Positions 41,301-49,655 of a stretch of DNA of 64,000 bases are shown in pieces; positions within the stretch are counted from its first letter, which is position 1, and each line of letters opens with the position of its first letter. The notes beneath the pieces were generated by a model. That model searched no databases. It had not been told where the DNA came from and was given only the letters and a program-made list of their open reading frames with translations. The DNA is taken from positions 1 through 64,000 of the forward strand of contig CBDFNK010000019.1 in the NCBI GenBank assembly GCA_965250205.1. Direction: 5' to 3'. A program made the position numbers and the translations under genes. Origin of the DNA: JAHZKN01 sp965250205. Lineage in GTDB: Bacteria; Pseudomonadota; Alphaproteobacteria; Rhizobiales; Hyphomicrobiaceae.

Positions 41301-42713
41301 GAAAAAGTTATAGGATGCAAAAAGACGGTCACCTGAATCAGCGTCGTTGAGGACGATCTCATTTAATCCGTTATCGGGATCTGAAAGTTCAGAGATAACA
41401 AAGATATCGCTGCCGGTTCCTCCATTCACAAGGGTTCGTCCGCTGCCTGCAACGATTGTGTCACTGCCGGTGCCGCCGTAGATTTCAATGTCGTACCCAC
41501 TTGGGCTGCGCGGGTCGAAGGACGTGACGCTGCGCGCATCAATGAGATCATCGCCGTCGCCGCCATCAAAACCTCTAAGGCCCCAGCCCAGATAGGCTTT
41601 GTCGCTCTGGTCGGAGCCAACAATCCATTCTGCGGAATTCAACCAGACGCCAACGTCGCTTCCAGTTTCACTTTCAGCTTGCACCAATATGGTGTCGGTG
41701 TTGGTAGCAGCTACGAACTGAATGGGTTCATCTGAATTTGAGAAATTGATCGTATCGCCCTGGTCCATTGACGATTGTTCGCCAGCGTCCAACACAAGAC
41801 TTTCCCTGATTACTCCCAAGCCTTTTCCGAAATTAATTACGTCGCTTTCTTCACCCCATTTCATCTTCTCAATTGAGAGCAGATGGTCTTGGCCGGTGTT
41901 GTGGGTGGCAATGATATCGGCGCTCTTGTGTGGAACACGCATTGGGTTGATGACAAGAGTGACTTCGCCAATGCCGCCGTAGTTGATCGTGTCATTTCCA
42001 TCTTGCGCGTAATCAAGACGCAGCTGTCCGCCGTGATAGGTGTGTCGGCCTTGCGACCAATTGAATTCATCGTTGTCTGTACCGCCAGAAAACCGCTCAT
42101 ATTTATCCGAATCGTCCGAGCCATGGAATGTGTCTTCGCCAGGCCCGCCCACAAGATTGATAAATGTGCTTTCAATGCGCAGGACATCATTGCCAGAACT
42201 GCCAAGTAGAGTTTGCCAGCCGTTGGTGCGTCCGACTCCAAACGGTAAGTTGGAACCTATCTCAATCCCAATTGAATAAAGCAGCGTAGCGATGACAGAG
42301 GAGGAATTAATGTTGAAGGTAAAACGGCTTGCGATGAGCTGCGCTTGATAGGGCAGTTCCTGGCTGTCAATGTCACGGGCCAGAGCGGCCATGAATTGCC
42401 ATTGCACCTGCTCGTTACCAATGACCGGCAATACCCGAGAGCCGCGCGATCCGGGTGTGCCAATTTCATTCTGAAGTGCTGCGCCTGTCAGACCAGAATT
42501 GAGATCGGGAATGGTTGCGGTGCCACTGCCACCCAAGGTGCTCAAGATTTCAGCGCCTGGAGGTCCGCTAAAACTACCCTCGATCGCGAACCATTCATCC
42601 TGCTCGTAAGTAGAATCAGAGACGGTGTCGGGTTCGAATACCAGCTGCATGTGGTCGAAGCCCTTAACGGCCAGCCCCTTAATTGGTACTTTTTCTATGC
42701 GCAGCTGTGGCAT
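38343..42713 (-). CDS. giant RTX protein with cadherin-like domains
   Basis: This 1456-residue protein has no signal peptide, which fits type I secretion. The first 170 residues are unlike known repeats. RTX Ca-binding nonapeptide blocks occur near 175-460 (GGPGEDTFHGSDDSD) and 690-820 (QGLEGDDTITTGEGDDVLNG), with an HCBP-like segment near 850-980. Cadherin-like and Ig-like modules (DESITVLASDLLANDSDVDG) fill about 990-1270. A last RTX block (GGFGNDRLAGGTGSDQLSGG) and a secretion-signal-like acidic end follow. An AGGAT site precedes the ATG at 42713. No type I secretion genes lie in the window. Adhesin or extracellular matrix role is inferred. Confidence 0.88.
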   Translation of the reverse strand: MPQLRIEKVPIKGLAVKGFDHMQLVFEPDTVSDSTYEQDEWFAIEGSFSGPPGAEILSTLGGSGTATIPDLNSGLTGAALQNEIGTPGSRGSRVLPVIGNEQVQWQFMAALARDIDSQELPYQAQLIASRFTFNINSSSVIATLLYSIGIEIGSNLPFGVGRTNGWQTLLGSSGNDVLRIESTFINLVGGPGEDTFHGSDDSDKYERFSGGTDNDEFNWSQGRHTYHGGQLRLDYAQDGNDTINYGGIGEVTLVINPMRVPHKSADIIATHNTGQDHLLSIEKMKWGEESDVINFGKGLGVIRESLVLDAGEQSSMDQGDTINFSNSDEPIQFVAATNTDTILVQAESETGSDVGVWLNSAEWIVGSDQSDKAYLGWGLRGFDGGDGDDLIDARSVTSFDPRSPSGYDIEIYGGTGSDTIVAGSGRTLVNGGTGSDIFVISELSDPDNGLNEIVLNDADSGDRLFASYNFFNESFAPFDGAELVPVLGAISQFSGEASFADLPQTAGPISQGNEDQGAFSFVWQNDNQRIFSDDETQGVIDFAGSILYDRDDSDLLIHVFSGIGEGFERVGNNGTSYTYTANLTNVGSETIVRVVDFQEGDLGIHFYDIGEAEDFDYSVSHGDYSGIVFPNLEASVNILTNNGMLSAPLEARPDAPTYNPEDADPPPPSDIVIGSSADDVIVTASVNNQDVQGLEGDDTITTGEGDDVLNGGAGSDSMEGGNGDDTYVIDNANDTVIEAAGGGTDTVVASTGFVLPDFVENLTLVSPEAAAQFSLLRTSLNATVLDGTGNELRNTLLGNQDSNTLSGLGGSDTLVGDTGNDVLIGGEGSDYYLYLAGDGDDQILDTGAKIDIDELHIEGIDADDVSFFQRQETPEDLIIRIDQGGRIEVIDYFDGSGNNTGIDRVFVSGTDNWTRTDIDSIVAQTGPLSNEAPQAADDTTYALRGPNAQIAASVLLANDRDFDDDPLSIIAVVSDNPDITASLDLNGDIVLATTSATEVFATLTYTVSDGQSGQATAEAGVSIYPNQAPNIAAIEAQSNLEDVGWSFTLPENSYNDPDGDALSVTARLATGEALPTWLTFDTNTDTFSGTPPENFNGVLALQLVVSDGVAESTVDFDLTVTPVNDAPVAQSDAGFETNEDESITVLASDLLANDSDVDGDVVMLNSVSNAQNGSVTLNTAGDVEFTPTAGFAGAASFDYTINDGAGGTATASASLTVIADPDPPTSATIIGTPDNNRLVGTPDVDIFEGLAGNDRMLGRAGDDIFLGGEGRDTMRGGRGFDTVDYSQSPDAVQITFYGTGIGTGGHAEGDKLKSIEHVLGSDHNDTFSGFWRKISADGQGGDDVLRGGFGNDRLAGGTGSDQLSGGFGSDTFVFGDGDGADTILDFSLGNASWWWWNWNKADTIALDIADVATFDDVLDHATEANGDVIFDFGNNDVLTLQNIRLAQLDDSNFDFA

Positions 42714-43313
42714 CACAATCCTCCAATTCAAAAAACAAAAAATATGCGGTTGCACTCTGGGCAACGTATCGACAGCTCACTTCGGACTTTCGAGAAAGAC
42801 GTTGGAGCGGGCAGAACATTAAGGTTGTATTTACCAAATTGCAATTGTAACTTGTACTAATATTGAGAATATCCTCAATCTGGCGAGCGGTCGGGGATAA
42901 ATAGCTCCTCCTCACTATTCCCAACCCACTGCAATAAAAAATAATAAAAACAATAAGTTATGCCGTTATCAGATGACGCAGTGCGGGCTTCTCAGGGCCA
43001 ATTTAACCACGTTTTGGGAGCAAAGCCGAGTTCTGTGCGGAGTTAGTGTCTGTGCTGGCAAAGGCAATCCCGTCTGGCCGCGCAGATGCGGGGCCGGCTC
43101 GGTGGCAGGGATTGAGCGCTATGTAGCGCTATGTAATGCTGTTTTTAGGGTGGGACAGGCCCTGCCTTTGCCCATCAAACAAGCAGCAGGTGTGGAGGCA
43201 GGGACGCACGTTTATAGAATTTATTGGTGCTTAAAACAGATTAGGCGACATACAACTGGCATGTCAGATAGACTGATCGGCAAAGAAACGGGTTGGGCCC
43301 TGGGGAGGAAGCA
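42714..43313. other. intergenic region upstream of the RTX and membrane-protein genes
   Basis: This 600-base region holds the promoter of the RTX gene (left) and of the membrane-protein gene (right). Between 42830 and 42960 it is A/T-rich. A short duplicate GCGCTATGTA occurs twice near 43119. An open frame at 42973-43332 has no family resemblance and overlaps the start of the next gene; I do not count it. Confidence 0.45.
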
Positions 43314-43757
43314 ATGCAAAGCACGTCACTGAAGAGCATCATATTGGGATTTTTGGCGGGCGTCATCGCCACGCTCACCGTGCACGAATTACTCAAGTGC
43401 GTGTTGGTTGATGCAGGCTACTTGCAAGCAACGCCATGGGATATGAGCCCTGGATTACTGTTTGGTTTGCCAAAAATTGTTAGCCTTGCATTGTGGGGCG
43501 GCGCTTGGGGGTCGATCCTGGCTTTGATTTTTGGGAATGTCCCAACAGGATCAATGACTGTTAAGGGCGCATTGTTTGGCATCATCGGGCCCGCTGTGCT
43601 TGGTGCGTTCTTGTGGATCCCGCTGATCAACGGCCAAGCGCCATTTTATGATGGTGAACCCGCAAACCTCATTTCCGCTCTTGTCATTCTTGCTGGTTTT
43701 GGCTCTGTAACAGCGTGGCTATACGGCTTCTTCTCGTCAGGCTGTCGCTTTCCGTAA
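43314..43757 (+). CDS. four-helix inner-membrane protein, unknown function
   Basis: This is a 147-residue membrane protein with about four hydrophobic segments (SIILGFLAGVIATLTVHELL, ALWGGAWGSILALIFG, GALFGIIGPAVLGAFLWIPL, ISALVILAGFGSVTAWLYGF). A strong GGGGAGGAAG site lies before the ATG at 43314. Homologues of this type occur in alphaproteobacteria as uncharacterised membrane proteins. A palindromic terminator follows. No functional motif is seen. Confidence 0.75.
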   Translation: MQSTSLKSIILGFLAGVIATLTVHELLKCVLVDAGYLQATPWDMSPGLLFGLPKIVSLALWGGAWGSILALIFGNVPTGSMTVKGALFGIIGPAVLGAFLWIPLINGQAPFYDGEPANLISALVILAGFGSVTAWLYGFFSSGCRFP

Positions 43758-43814
43758 CAGCGCTGATAAAACTGAAACATCGCGAGCACGTTTTGAGTTC
43801 CGACGGCATGAAAG

Positions 43815-43846
43815 CACCCTACGTTTTGCAAAACGTGGGGTGTTTT
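43815..43846. terminator. bidirectional terminator between convergent genes
   Basis: ACGTTTTGCAAAACGT (43821-43836) is a perfect palindrome extended by CACCC/GGGTG, giving a 14-base stem, followed by TGTTTTAG on the plus strand. It serves the membrane-protein gene and ends at the stop of the gene reading the other way. Confidence 0.75.
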
Positions 43847-45785
43847 AGTTTGTTGGGTGCTTGTCGTCTTGACCCGCTTGGTTCGGTGGACCGGACAGGA
43901 TGCGCCAGGCGGTTTCAATTTGCTGCATGCGTTGTATGCGTCGAGTGCGTTCGGCTTTATCATTCGAGTCGTCAGGACGCCAGCATTGGCGAAGGCCTGC
44001 TACGACACGTTCAATCACGTCTTCTCCCGTATTTTCGCCAATACCAAGCGCGGTCAGGGCTTCCTGTCGTGTCCTGGGGAGAAGCAAAGCACTTTCGTCA
44101 AAATCAGGTTGTTTGATCTTCGCAGCAACCAATTTTGGCATTGGTAATTCTGGCTCAGGCTTTGTGGGTTCAGCGTCTTGAGATGTTGGTTCAAGAGATA
44201 GCGTGGGTTGAGGCTTGTCGATCTTGTCGGACGCTGGCAGTGAAATTGAATTTGAAAGCTCAGGTGCAACGAAGTCTGACGCAGTGTCTGTTGGCACTGC
44301 CAACGTCGGTGAGGGTTGCTCGGGTGACTTATCTTTTGCAGAGGTTGGTTCTGCCTTCTGGGCAGCCTGAGTTTTTGGAGCTACTTGGTTTGCCGAAGTC
44401 TCTGTTTCGGAGCGTTCTAGCGAGAGTTGCCCCGCTGTTTGCACCATGGGCGCCAAGTTAGGCTTTCTAGGCGTCAAACTGTGTATTTCTCTTATTTCAG
44501 ATTTTGTCAGACGTGGGGAAGGTACCGGTAATGACCTTGGCTTCGGTGTCAGTAAACGGTACGCAGCAAACGATAACGCCAGCAGCAGACTTGCCACAAC
44601 GCCAAGCACAGCCAATGTGTTGGCAAGCGATGGTGAGGCATGTGGTTCGCGCAACGCGGGTGTAGCACTAGCAGGTAGCGCGCCTGTGGTCATCGGCGCG
44701 ACAGCAAGCGTTGAGGTTGCTTTTTCAGAAGGCGACGCGGCGGCTCGTTCTCTCACCTCCACACCGCGTTTTTCTAGCAGGTCGGCAATGGAACGCGGCG
44801 GATCTGCGTTTGGGGCCTTTACATCACTGTGCGGTGCGGTTTGCGGTTTTGGTTCAAGAGCTGCCGTGCGTTTTGATCCGTTGAGTAATTTGGGAACAAC
44901 AGAGGGTGTGGCGGCGCTGTCCTTGGCTCTGGGTGGTGACAAAACATCCGGCTTAGCAGGCGGTGCTTTTACCACTTTGAATTTGGAGACTGCTTTTTCC
45001 GCAGTTGAGTTTGGCGCTGGCGCAGTCTTTACGTTGCCCCTGGCAGCAGGGTTTGTTGCAACTTTTGGTTTTGTTACCGTGGGTCGATTGCGTGCAGGCG
45101 CAAGCGACGGTTTTACATCTTTGGGAACCGCAATGATATTGCGCTGAGTTGTTTTAGGTGCAGGCAGTCGTTTTGGTTTGACGATGGCTGTTTTTGGTTT
45201 CACCCGTCCTGCCCGTTCTGTCTGAGCGACAGGCGGATGTGGTTTCGATGAAAATGGATCGCGTGTCGCCTGCATAGGTTTTTTATGTTCGCTACGCACA
45301 CCTTCAAATCGTGCCACAGTGCCACGAACGGGCGCAAAACCATCAGGCATCTCAACCAAAAACGCGTGTCGTGATGGTGGCGGTTGAAACCGCGAACGCG
45401 CAAAGCGTCGGGAACGCTCAGGGCGCACCCGAACAATTAAGCGCTCTTCTTCAAAGCGCGCGCGTCCCGTGGTGACATCTGAGATGGCGGCATAAAACTC
45501 CGGCCAACCAACTCGATCACCGTCACACTCAATGTCAAAGCGATGTAACATCATCGTGCGGCAGCGGTCAGACCCGTCGGAAGCACAGGCGGTAAAGGGT
45601 GCCGCCTCACGCCCACCGATGACCGCATAGCTTTGGGCTTGGGATGGGCGTGCACGAACGCCGCTGGCGTAGACTTGGCATGCAAAGGGAACGACGAGGT
45701 GCTCTGTGGCCTGCGCATTGGCACCTGTGCCCCAGCCACTCAGGCAGATGCACAATCCAATCAATGCACAAATTCGATGAGACAT
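43845..45785 (-). CDS. exported/membrane protein with a degenerate C-terminal J domain
   Basis: This 646-residue protein has a signal peptide (CALIGLCICLSGWGTGANAQ), an N-terminal region with four cysteines (VPFACQVYASG, FTACASDGSDRC, FDIECDGD), a long Pro/Lys/Ala-rich disordered stretch, one membrane helix near residue 415 (NTLAVLGVVASLLLALSFAA), then another disordered segment. The last 70 residues look like a J domain (RQEALTALGIGENTGEDVIE, VVAGLRQCWRPDDSNDKAER, ETAWRILSG), but the HPD motif is replaced by RPD. So Hsp70 stimulation is doubtful; J-like domains of this kind may serve as protein-binding modules. The ATG at 45785 fits the signal peptide. Confidence 0.75.
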   Translation of the reverse strand: MSHRICALIGLCICLSGWGTGANAQATEHLVVPFACQVYASGVRARPSQAQSYAVIGGREAAPFTACASDGSDRCRTMMLHRFDIECDGDRVGWPEFYAAISDVTTGRARFEEERLIVRVRPERSRRFARSRFQPPPSRHAFLVEMPDGFAPVRGTVARFEGVRSEHKKPMQATRDPFSSKPHPPVAQTERAGRVKPKTAIVKPKRLPAPKTTQRNIIAVPKDVKPSLAPARNRPTVTKPKVATNPAARGNVKTAPAPNSTAEKAVSKFKVVKAPPAKPDVLSPPRAKDSAATPSVVPKLLNGSKRTAALEPKPQTAPHSDVKAPNADPPRSIADLLEKRGVEVRERAAASPSEKATSTLAVAPMTTGALPASATPALREPHASPSLANTLAVLGVVASLLLALSFAAYRLLTPKPRSLPVPSPRLTKSEIREIHSLTPRKPNLAPMVQTAGQLSLERSETETSANQVAPKTQAAQKAEPTSAKDKSPEQPSPTLAVPTDTASDFVAPELSNSISLPASDKIDKPQPTLSLEPTSQDAEPTKPEPELPMPKLVAAKIKQPDFDESALLLPRTRQEALTALGIGENTGEDVIERVVAGLRQCWRPDDSNDKAERTRRIQRMQQIETAWRILSGPPNQAGQDDKHPTN

Positions 45786-45987
45786 GAGCGTTACGCGATC
45801 ACAGGTTCTGCAACAGTTGAGCGCCAAGCGTGCCATGGGCGGACAATCAAGACCAGTTCAATGCTCAAAATAGCCACAACTCTTTTGGCTTGCCGCGGCG
45901 CTTAATGCTTACGCTGGCGGTGCCAAAATATACCCAAAACCATGGCCGTTTGATGGAGACAGGGGGTATGTGCGCTTGGGCGGTGGC

Positions 45988-46119
45988 CTAGAGCGTCGCG
46001 CCTTTTCTCGTGCCAGCGGAGCTATTTGCTCGACGCTCCATCTCATGGCTCCAGCCCATGGTTGGCGATCAACTTATCTGCTCAAAGTCGTGATTTCAAC
46101 TTTTCGCAGGTCGATTTAG
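45988..46119 (-). repeat. CTAG-bounded intergenic element, copy A8
   Basis: This full-length copy is reversed: CCTAGAGCGTCGCGCCTTTT, GGTTGGCGATCAACTTATCT and ACTTTTCGCAGGTCGATTTAG. The last bases are TTTAG instead of CTAG, and on the minus strand this gives the TAA stop of lepA. Confidence 0.8.
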
Positions 46120-47918
46120 TTCTCGTCCATCTTGAGTGCGGAAATAAAGGCTTCCTGTGGGATTTCCACCTTGCCGAATTCGCGCATCTTTTTCTTACCC
46201 GCTTTCTGCTTGTCGAGTAGCTTACGTTTTCGCGAAATATCACCGCCATAACATTTTGCGAGCACGTCTTTTCTCAACGCGCGAATAGTTTCGCGGGCAA
46301 TAATTTTACCACCAATCGCCGCTTGAATTGGTATTTGGAACAGGTGTGCTGGGATCAGTTCTTTCAGCTTCGCGCACATGGAACGTCCGCGTGCTTCTGC
46401 GCGTGTGCGGTGAACAATGATGGAAAGCGCATCGACCGGCTCGGTGTTGACCAGGACAGACAACTTAACGAGCTGCTCGGTTTCATATCCTATGATGTGA
46501 TAGTCAAACGATGCATAGCCGCGCGAGACGCTCTTCAAACGATCATAAAAATCGAAAACCACTTCATTAAGCGGCAGCTCATAGACAAGCATGGCGCGGT
46601 TGCCAGCATAGGTCAGGTCTTTCTGGCGTCCGCGACGGTCTTGGCACAGTTTAAGTACAGCGCCGAGATAGTCATCTGGCACCAGGATGGTTGCTTCAAT
46701 CCACGGCTCTTTGATGTGGTCAATGTGGGTGACATCCGGCATGTCGGCAGGGTTGTGTAAGTCGAGCACTGTGCCGTCCATCAAGTGAATTTGATAGATC
46801 ACGCTCGGTGCCGTCGTGATCAGGTTAACGTTGAATTCGCGTTCAAGGCGTTCGGTGATAATTTCAAGGTGCAGCAATCCAAGGAAGCCACAACGGAAGC
46901 CAAAGCCGAGAGCGGCGGAGGATTCTGTTTCATAGGAAAAGCTCGCATCGTTGAGACGTAGACGCCCCATCGCTTCGCGCAGGTCTTCAAAGTCCGCGGC
47001 GTCGACGGGAAACAGACCGCAGAAAACAACTGGTTGAACGGGCTTAAAGCCGGGGAGTGGATCACTCAGCGCTGATTTTTCGTCGGTGATCGTGTCGCCG
47101 ACGCGCGTATCAGAAACCTGTTTAATTGCAGCTGTGAAAAAGCCAATCTCGCCAGGACCGAGCTCACTGAGCATTTCTTGCTTAGGTCGGAATACGCCGA
47201 CCCGCTCAATCACATAGATTGTGTCGGTTGACATCAATTTAACGCGCTGACCTTTGGCAATCTTGCCATCAATTACGCGCGCCAGCACAACCACACCGAG
47301 ATAAGGATCATACCAACTGTCAACCAGCATCGCTTTGAGAGGCTTTTTAATGTCGCCCTTAGGGGGCGGCAGTCGCTCGACGATCGTTTCCAGAACTTGG
47401 TCGACGTTGACACCGGTCTTGGCCGAAATTGGAATGGCATCAGAGGCATCAAGGCCGATGACATCCTCGATTTGCTTTTTAACGCGATCAGCGTCTGCAG
47501 CCGGCAAATCAACTTTGTTGAGTACTGGTAAGATCTCAAGATCATTGTCCAGTGCGGTATAGACGTTGGCCAATGTTTGCGCTTCGACGCCTTGGCTGGC
47601 GTCAACAACAAGAATCGCACCTTCACACGCCGCCAGAGAGCGCGAGACTTCATAGGCAAAGTCAACGTGACCAGGAGTGTCCATCAAGTTGAGCTGATAA
47701 AGCTCGCCATCCTTGGCTTTGTAGTCGAGGCGCACCGTTTGCGCTTTGATGGTAATGCCGCGCTCGCGCTCGATATCCATGGAATCGAGAATCTGTTGCT
47801 TCATTTCACGATCAGTGACGTTGCCACACAATTGAATCATGCGGTCGGACAACGTCGATTTGCCGTGGTCGATGTGGGCAATAATCGAGAAATTGCGAAT
47901 GTGAGATGTGTCGGTCAT
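46116..47918 (-). CDS. lepA: elongation factor 4 (LepA)
   Basis: LepA/EF4 is a ribosome-associated GTPase that helps translation under ionic stress and during ribosome assembly. Its 600 residues are full length: G1 AHIDHGKSTLSDRM, G2/G3 with ERERGITIKAQTVRL and DTPGHVDFAYEVSRSLAACE, G4 NKVDLPAAD, then domains II-V, and the LepA C-terminal domain with RKRKLLDKQKAGKKKMREFG. The gene is intact. The stop overlaps the terminal repeat A8. Confidence 0.96.
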   Translation of the reverse strand: MTDTSHIRNFSIIAHIDHGKSTLSDRMIQLCGNVTDREMKQQILDSMDIERERGITIKAQTVRLDYKAKDGELYQLNLMDTPGHVDFAYEVSRSLAACEGAILVVDASQGVEAQTLANVYTALDNDLEILPVLNKVDLPAADADRVKKQIEDVIGLDASDAIPISAKTGVNVDQVLETIVERLPPPKGDIKKPLKAMLVDSWYDPYLGVVVLARVIDGKIAKGQRVKLMSTDTIYVIERVGVFRPKQEMLSELGPGEIGFFTAAIKQVSDTRVGDTITDEKSALSDPLPGFKPVQPVVFCGLFPVDAADFEDLREAMGRLRLNDASFSYETESSAALGFGFRCGFLGLLHLEIITERLEREFNVNLITTAPSVIYQIHLMDGTVLDLHNPADMPDVTHIDHIKEPWIEATILVPDDYLGAVLKLCQDRRGRQKDLTYAGNRAMLVYELPLNEVVFDFYDRLKSVSRGYASFDYHIIGYETEQLVKLSVLVNTEPVDALSIIVHRTRAEARGRSMCAKLKELIPAHLFQIPIQAAIGGKIIARETIRALRKDVLAKCYGGDISRKRKLLDKQKAGKKKMREFGKVEIPQEAFISALKMDEN

Positions 47919-47924
47919 GGCGGG

Positions 47925-47977
47925 TTAGATCAATCTGCCTAAAATCAATCGCGATCTAGGGCGGATAATGCTGTCTA
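47925..47977. repeat. palindromic element, copy B3
   Basis: TAGATCAATCTGCCTAAAAT, CAATCGCGATCTAGGGCGG and CTGTCTA form the B-type palindrome. It lies upstream of the lepA start and could lie in its promoter. Confidence 0.6.
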
Positions 47978-48330
47978 CTTCAAAGAGTTGGAGCAAGGTT
48001 TGCACTCAATAGCACCCGGCATGAGCCCGCAAAAGGACTGTTTCAACCTGCGTCAACTGGCCCTCAGGGCAACCCAAGTGTGCAGCTTTCGATGACAACG
48101 CGCCACCTAATTAGAATGATTCTAAGTTGATTGGTGGTGCCATGCTGTTTTTGATGCCGCTCCACAGCGCCCGACGTGATGAGGCAAGTAAAACGGCATC
48201 CATCACCCTCGGGTTCAGCCGTCTAAATTTGCTGCCAAGTGTGAAAGTTGCGGTTGCGTCTTGACGCTGCCCCATCTAGGCGGCTGAGTAGAGCGGAAAA
48301 GTTTTGTTTTGATGTTGGAGACCCCCCTAC
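47978..48330. other. divergent intergenic region, no gene seen
   Basis: This lies between lepA (leftward) and the lytic transglycosylase gene (rightward) and must contain the transglycosylase promoter. I see no reading frame or RNA gene of note in it. Confidence 0.5.
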
Positions 48331-49593
48331 ATGCGTTCGCATTGTTTTGCCGCCAGTCTGTTGGCGTTCCTCTTGCTCGTCCCTTCTTTTGCTGTGGCAG
48401 GTGCCGTAACCGAGGTTGGAAAAAGAGGCTCTAAACATCACGAGTATGCGCCGCCGAAATCGAAGAATTGTCGCAACACCGGTAAATTCTCAACCTGGCT
48501 ATCAAAATTCAAAAAAGAAGCCGCAGCGAAAGGCATCTCAGCGCGCACCATCAACTCGGTGCTTGGTGGCATGCAGCTCAATCCAAAGACAATCGCGCGC
48601 GATCGCCGCCAAGGCTTTTTTGCGCAGAGCTTTATTTCGTTTCAAAAGAAGCTGGCAACACAATACCGCGTTGTGGCGAGCCGTCGGAAAATCAAGAAAA
48701 ACAAGGCAACTTTTGATCGTGCACAACGTGAATATGGCGTGGCCCCATCGGTGATCACAGGATTCTGGGCACTGGAAAGTGATTTCGGTGCAGGAATGGG
48801 TAAAGACCCTATCTTTAGGTCGCTGGCGACATTGGCCTATGACTGCCGACGCAGCGACATGTTCCGCACCGAGCTGCTAGCGGCCCTTGAAATTATAGAT
48901 CGTGGTGATGTGCGCCCAAGCGGTATGGTTGGGTCGTGGGCGGGCGAAATTGGCCAAACGCAATTCTTGCCGACGCGCTATCTGCAATACGCCATCGACT
49001 ACAATAAAGATGGCCGAACGAACTTGTTTCGGTCTGATGCCGACGTGATTGGTTCCACAGCAAACTACATGCGTGATCTCGGTTGGCAGGCAAACCAGCC
49101 GTGGATTGAGGAGGTGCGCGTGCCACGCAAATTGCCGTGGGAACAATCCGGACTTGAAACCAAGCACCCACGTTCCAAATGGGCCGCCTGGGGTGTGCGC
49201 AAGGCGAACGGCAACCCACTGAGTGCCGATGACATGCCCACTTCGTTATTGCTGCCGATGGGTCGTTTAGGTCCGGCGTTTCTCGCCTACCCAAATTTTG
49301 ATGTCTATCTTAAGTGGAACCAATCGTTGAACTACGCAACGACAGCGGCTTATCTTGCGACGCGCATTGACGGCGCACCCTTAATGCGTAAGCCCAATTC
49401 AAATATTCCTATTCTTTCACCAGACCGGGCTAGGGAATTGCAGCGCCGGTTGAAGAAACGCGGCTTTGATGTCGGCGAGGTTGACGGCATCATTGGTGCA
49501 AAATCACGCGCGGCCATTAAAACCATGCAGATCAAGTTTGGCTTACCTGCCGATAGCTACCCTACGCCGGGCCTACTTAGCCGCTTGCGTTAG
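48331..49593 (+). CDS. lytic murein transglycosylase (MltB type) with peptidoglycan-binding domain
   Basis: This 420-residue exported enzyme cleaves peptidoglycan glycan strands to form 1,6-anhydro-muropeptides. A signal peptide (SLLAFLLLVPSFAVAGAV) is followed by an SLT_2 catalytic domain: TIARDRRQGFFAQSFISFQK, GVAPSVITGFWALESDFGAG (catalytic Glu), AGEIGQTQFLPTRYLQYAID and RTNLFRSDADVIGSTANYM. A C-terminal peptidoglycan-binding domain (RARELQRRLKKRGFDVGEVD, GIIGAKSRAAIKTMQ) ends the protein. The ATG at 48331 lies after GGAGACCCC. It is a single-gene unit. Confidence 0.9.
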   Translation: MRSHCFAASLLAFLLLVPSFAVAGAVTEVGKRGSKHHEYAPPKSKNCRNTGKFSTWLSKFKKEAAAKGISARTINSVLGGMQLNPKTIARDRRQGFFAQSFISFQKKLATQYRVVASRRKIKKNKATFDRAQREYGVAPSVITGFWALESDFGAGMGKDPIFRSLATLAYDCRRSDMFRTELLAALEIIDRGDVRPSGMVGSWAGEIGQTQFLPTRYLQYAIDYNKDGRTNLFRSDADVIGSTANYMRDLGWQANQPWIEEVRVPRKLPWEQSGLETKHPRSKWAAWGVRKANGNPLSADDMPTSLLLPMGRLGPAFLAYPNFDVYLKWNQSLNYATTAAYLATRIDGAPLMRKPNSNIPILSPDRARELQRRLKKRGFDVGEVDGIIGAKSRAAIKTMQIKFGLPADSYPTPGLLSRLR

Positions 49594-49655
49594 AGCGTGT
49601 TTCCCAAAAAGTGGGGTGCGGTTGCCAACACTTCCTAAAGTCATTTTGGGTTGTT

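Noticed and set aside
42973..43332. A 119-residue gene in front of the membrane-protein gene
   Set aside because: No family resemblance, unusual composition for a real protein (many Cys and Arg without pattern), and overlap with a gene that has a much better ribosome site.
49590..49630. Another intergenic repeat family after the lytic transglycosylase
   Set aside because: TAGAGCGTGTTTCCC-like sequence resembles known rhizobial palindromes, but only one copy is in this window, so I cannot support a family here.
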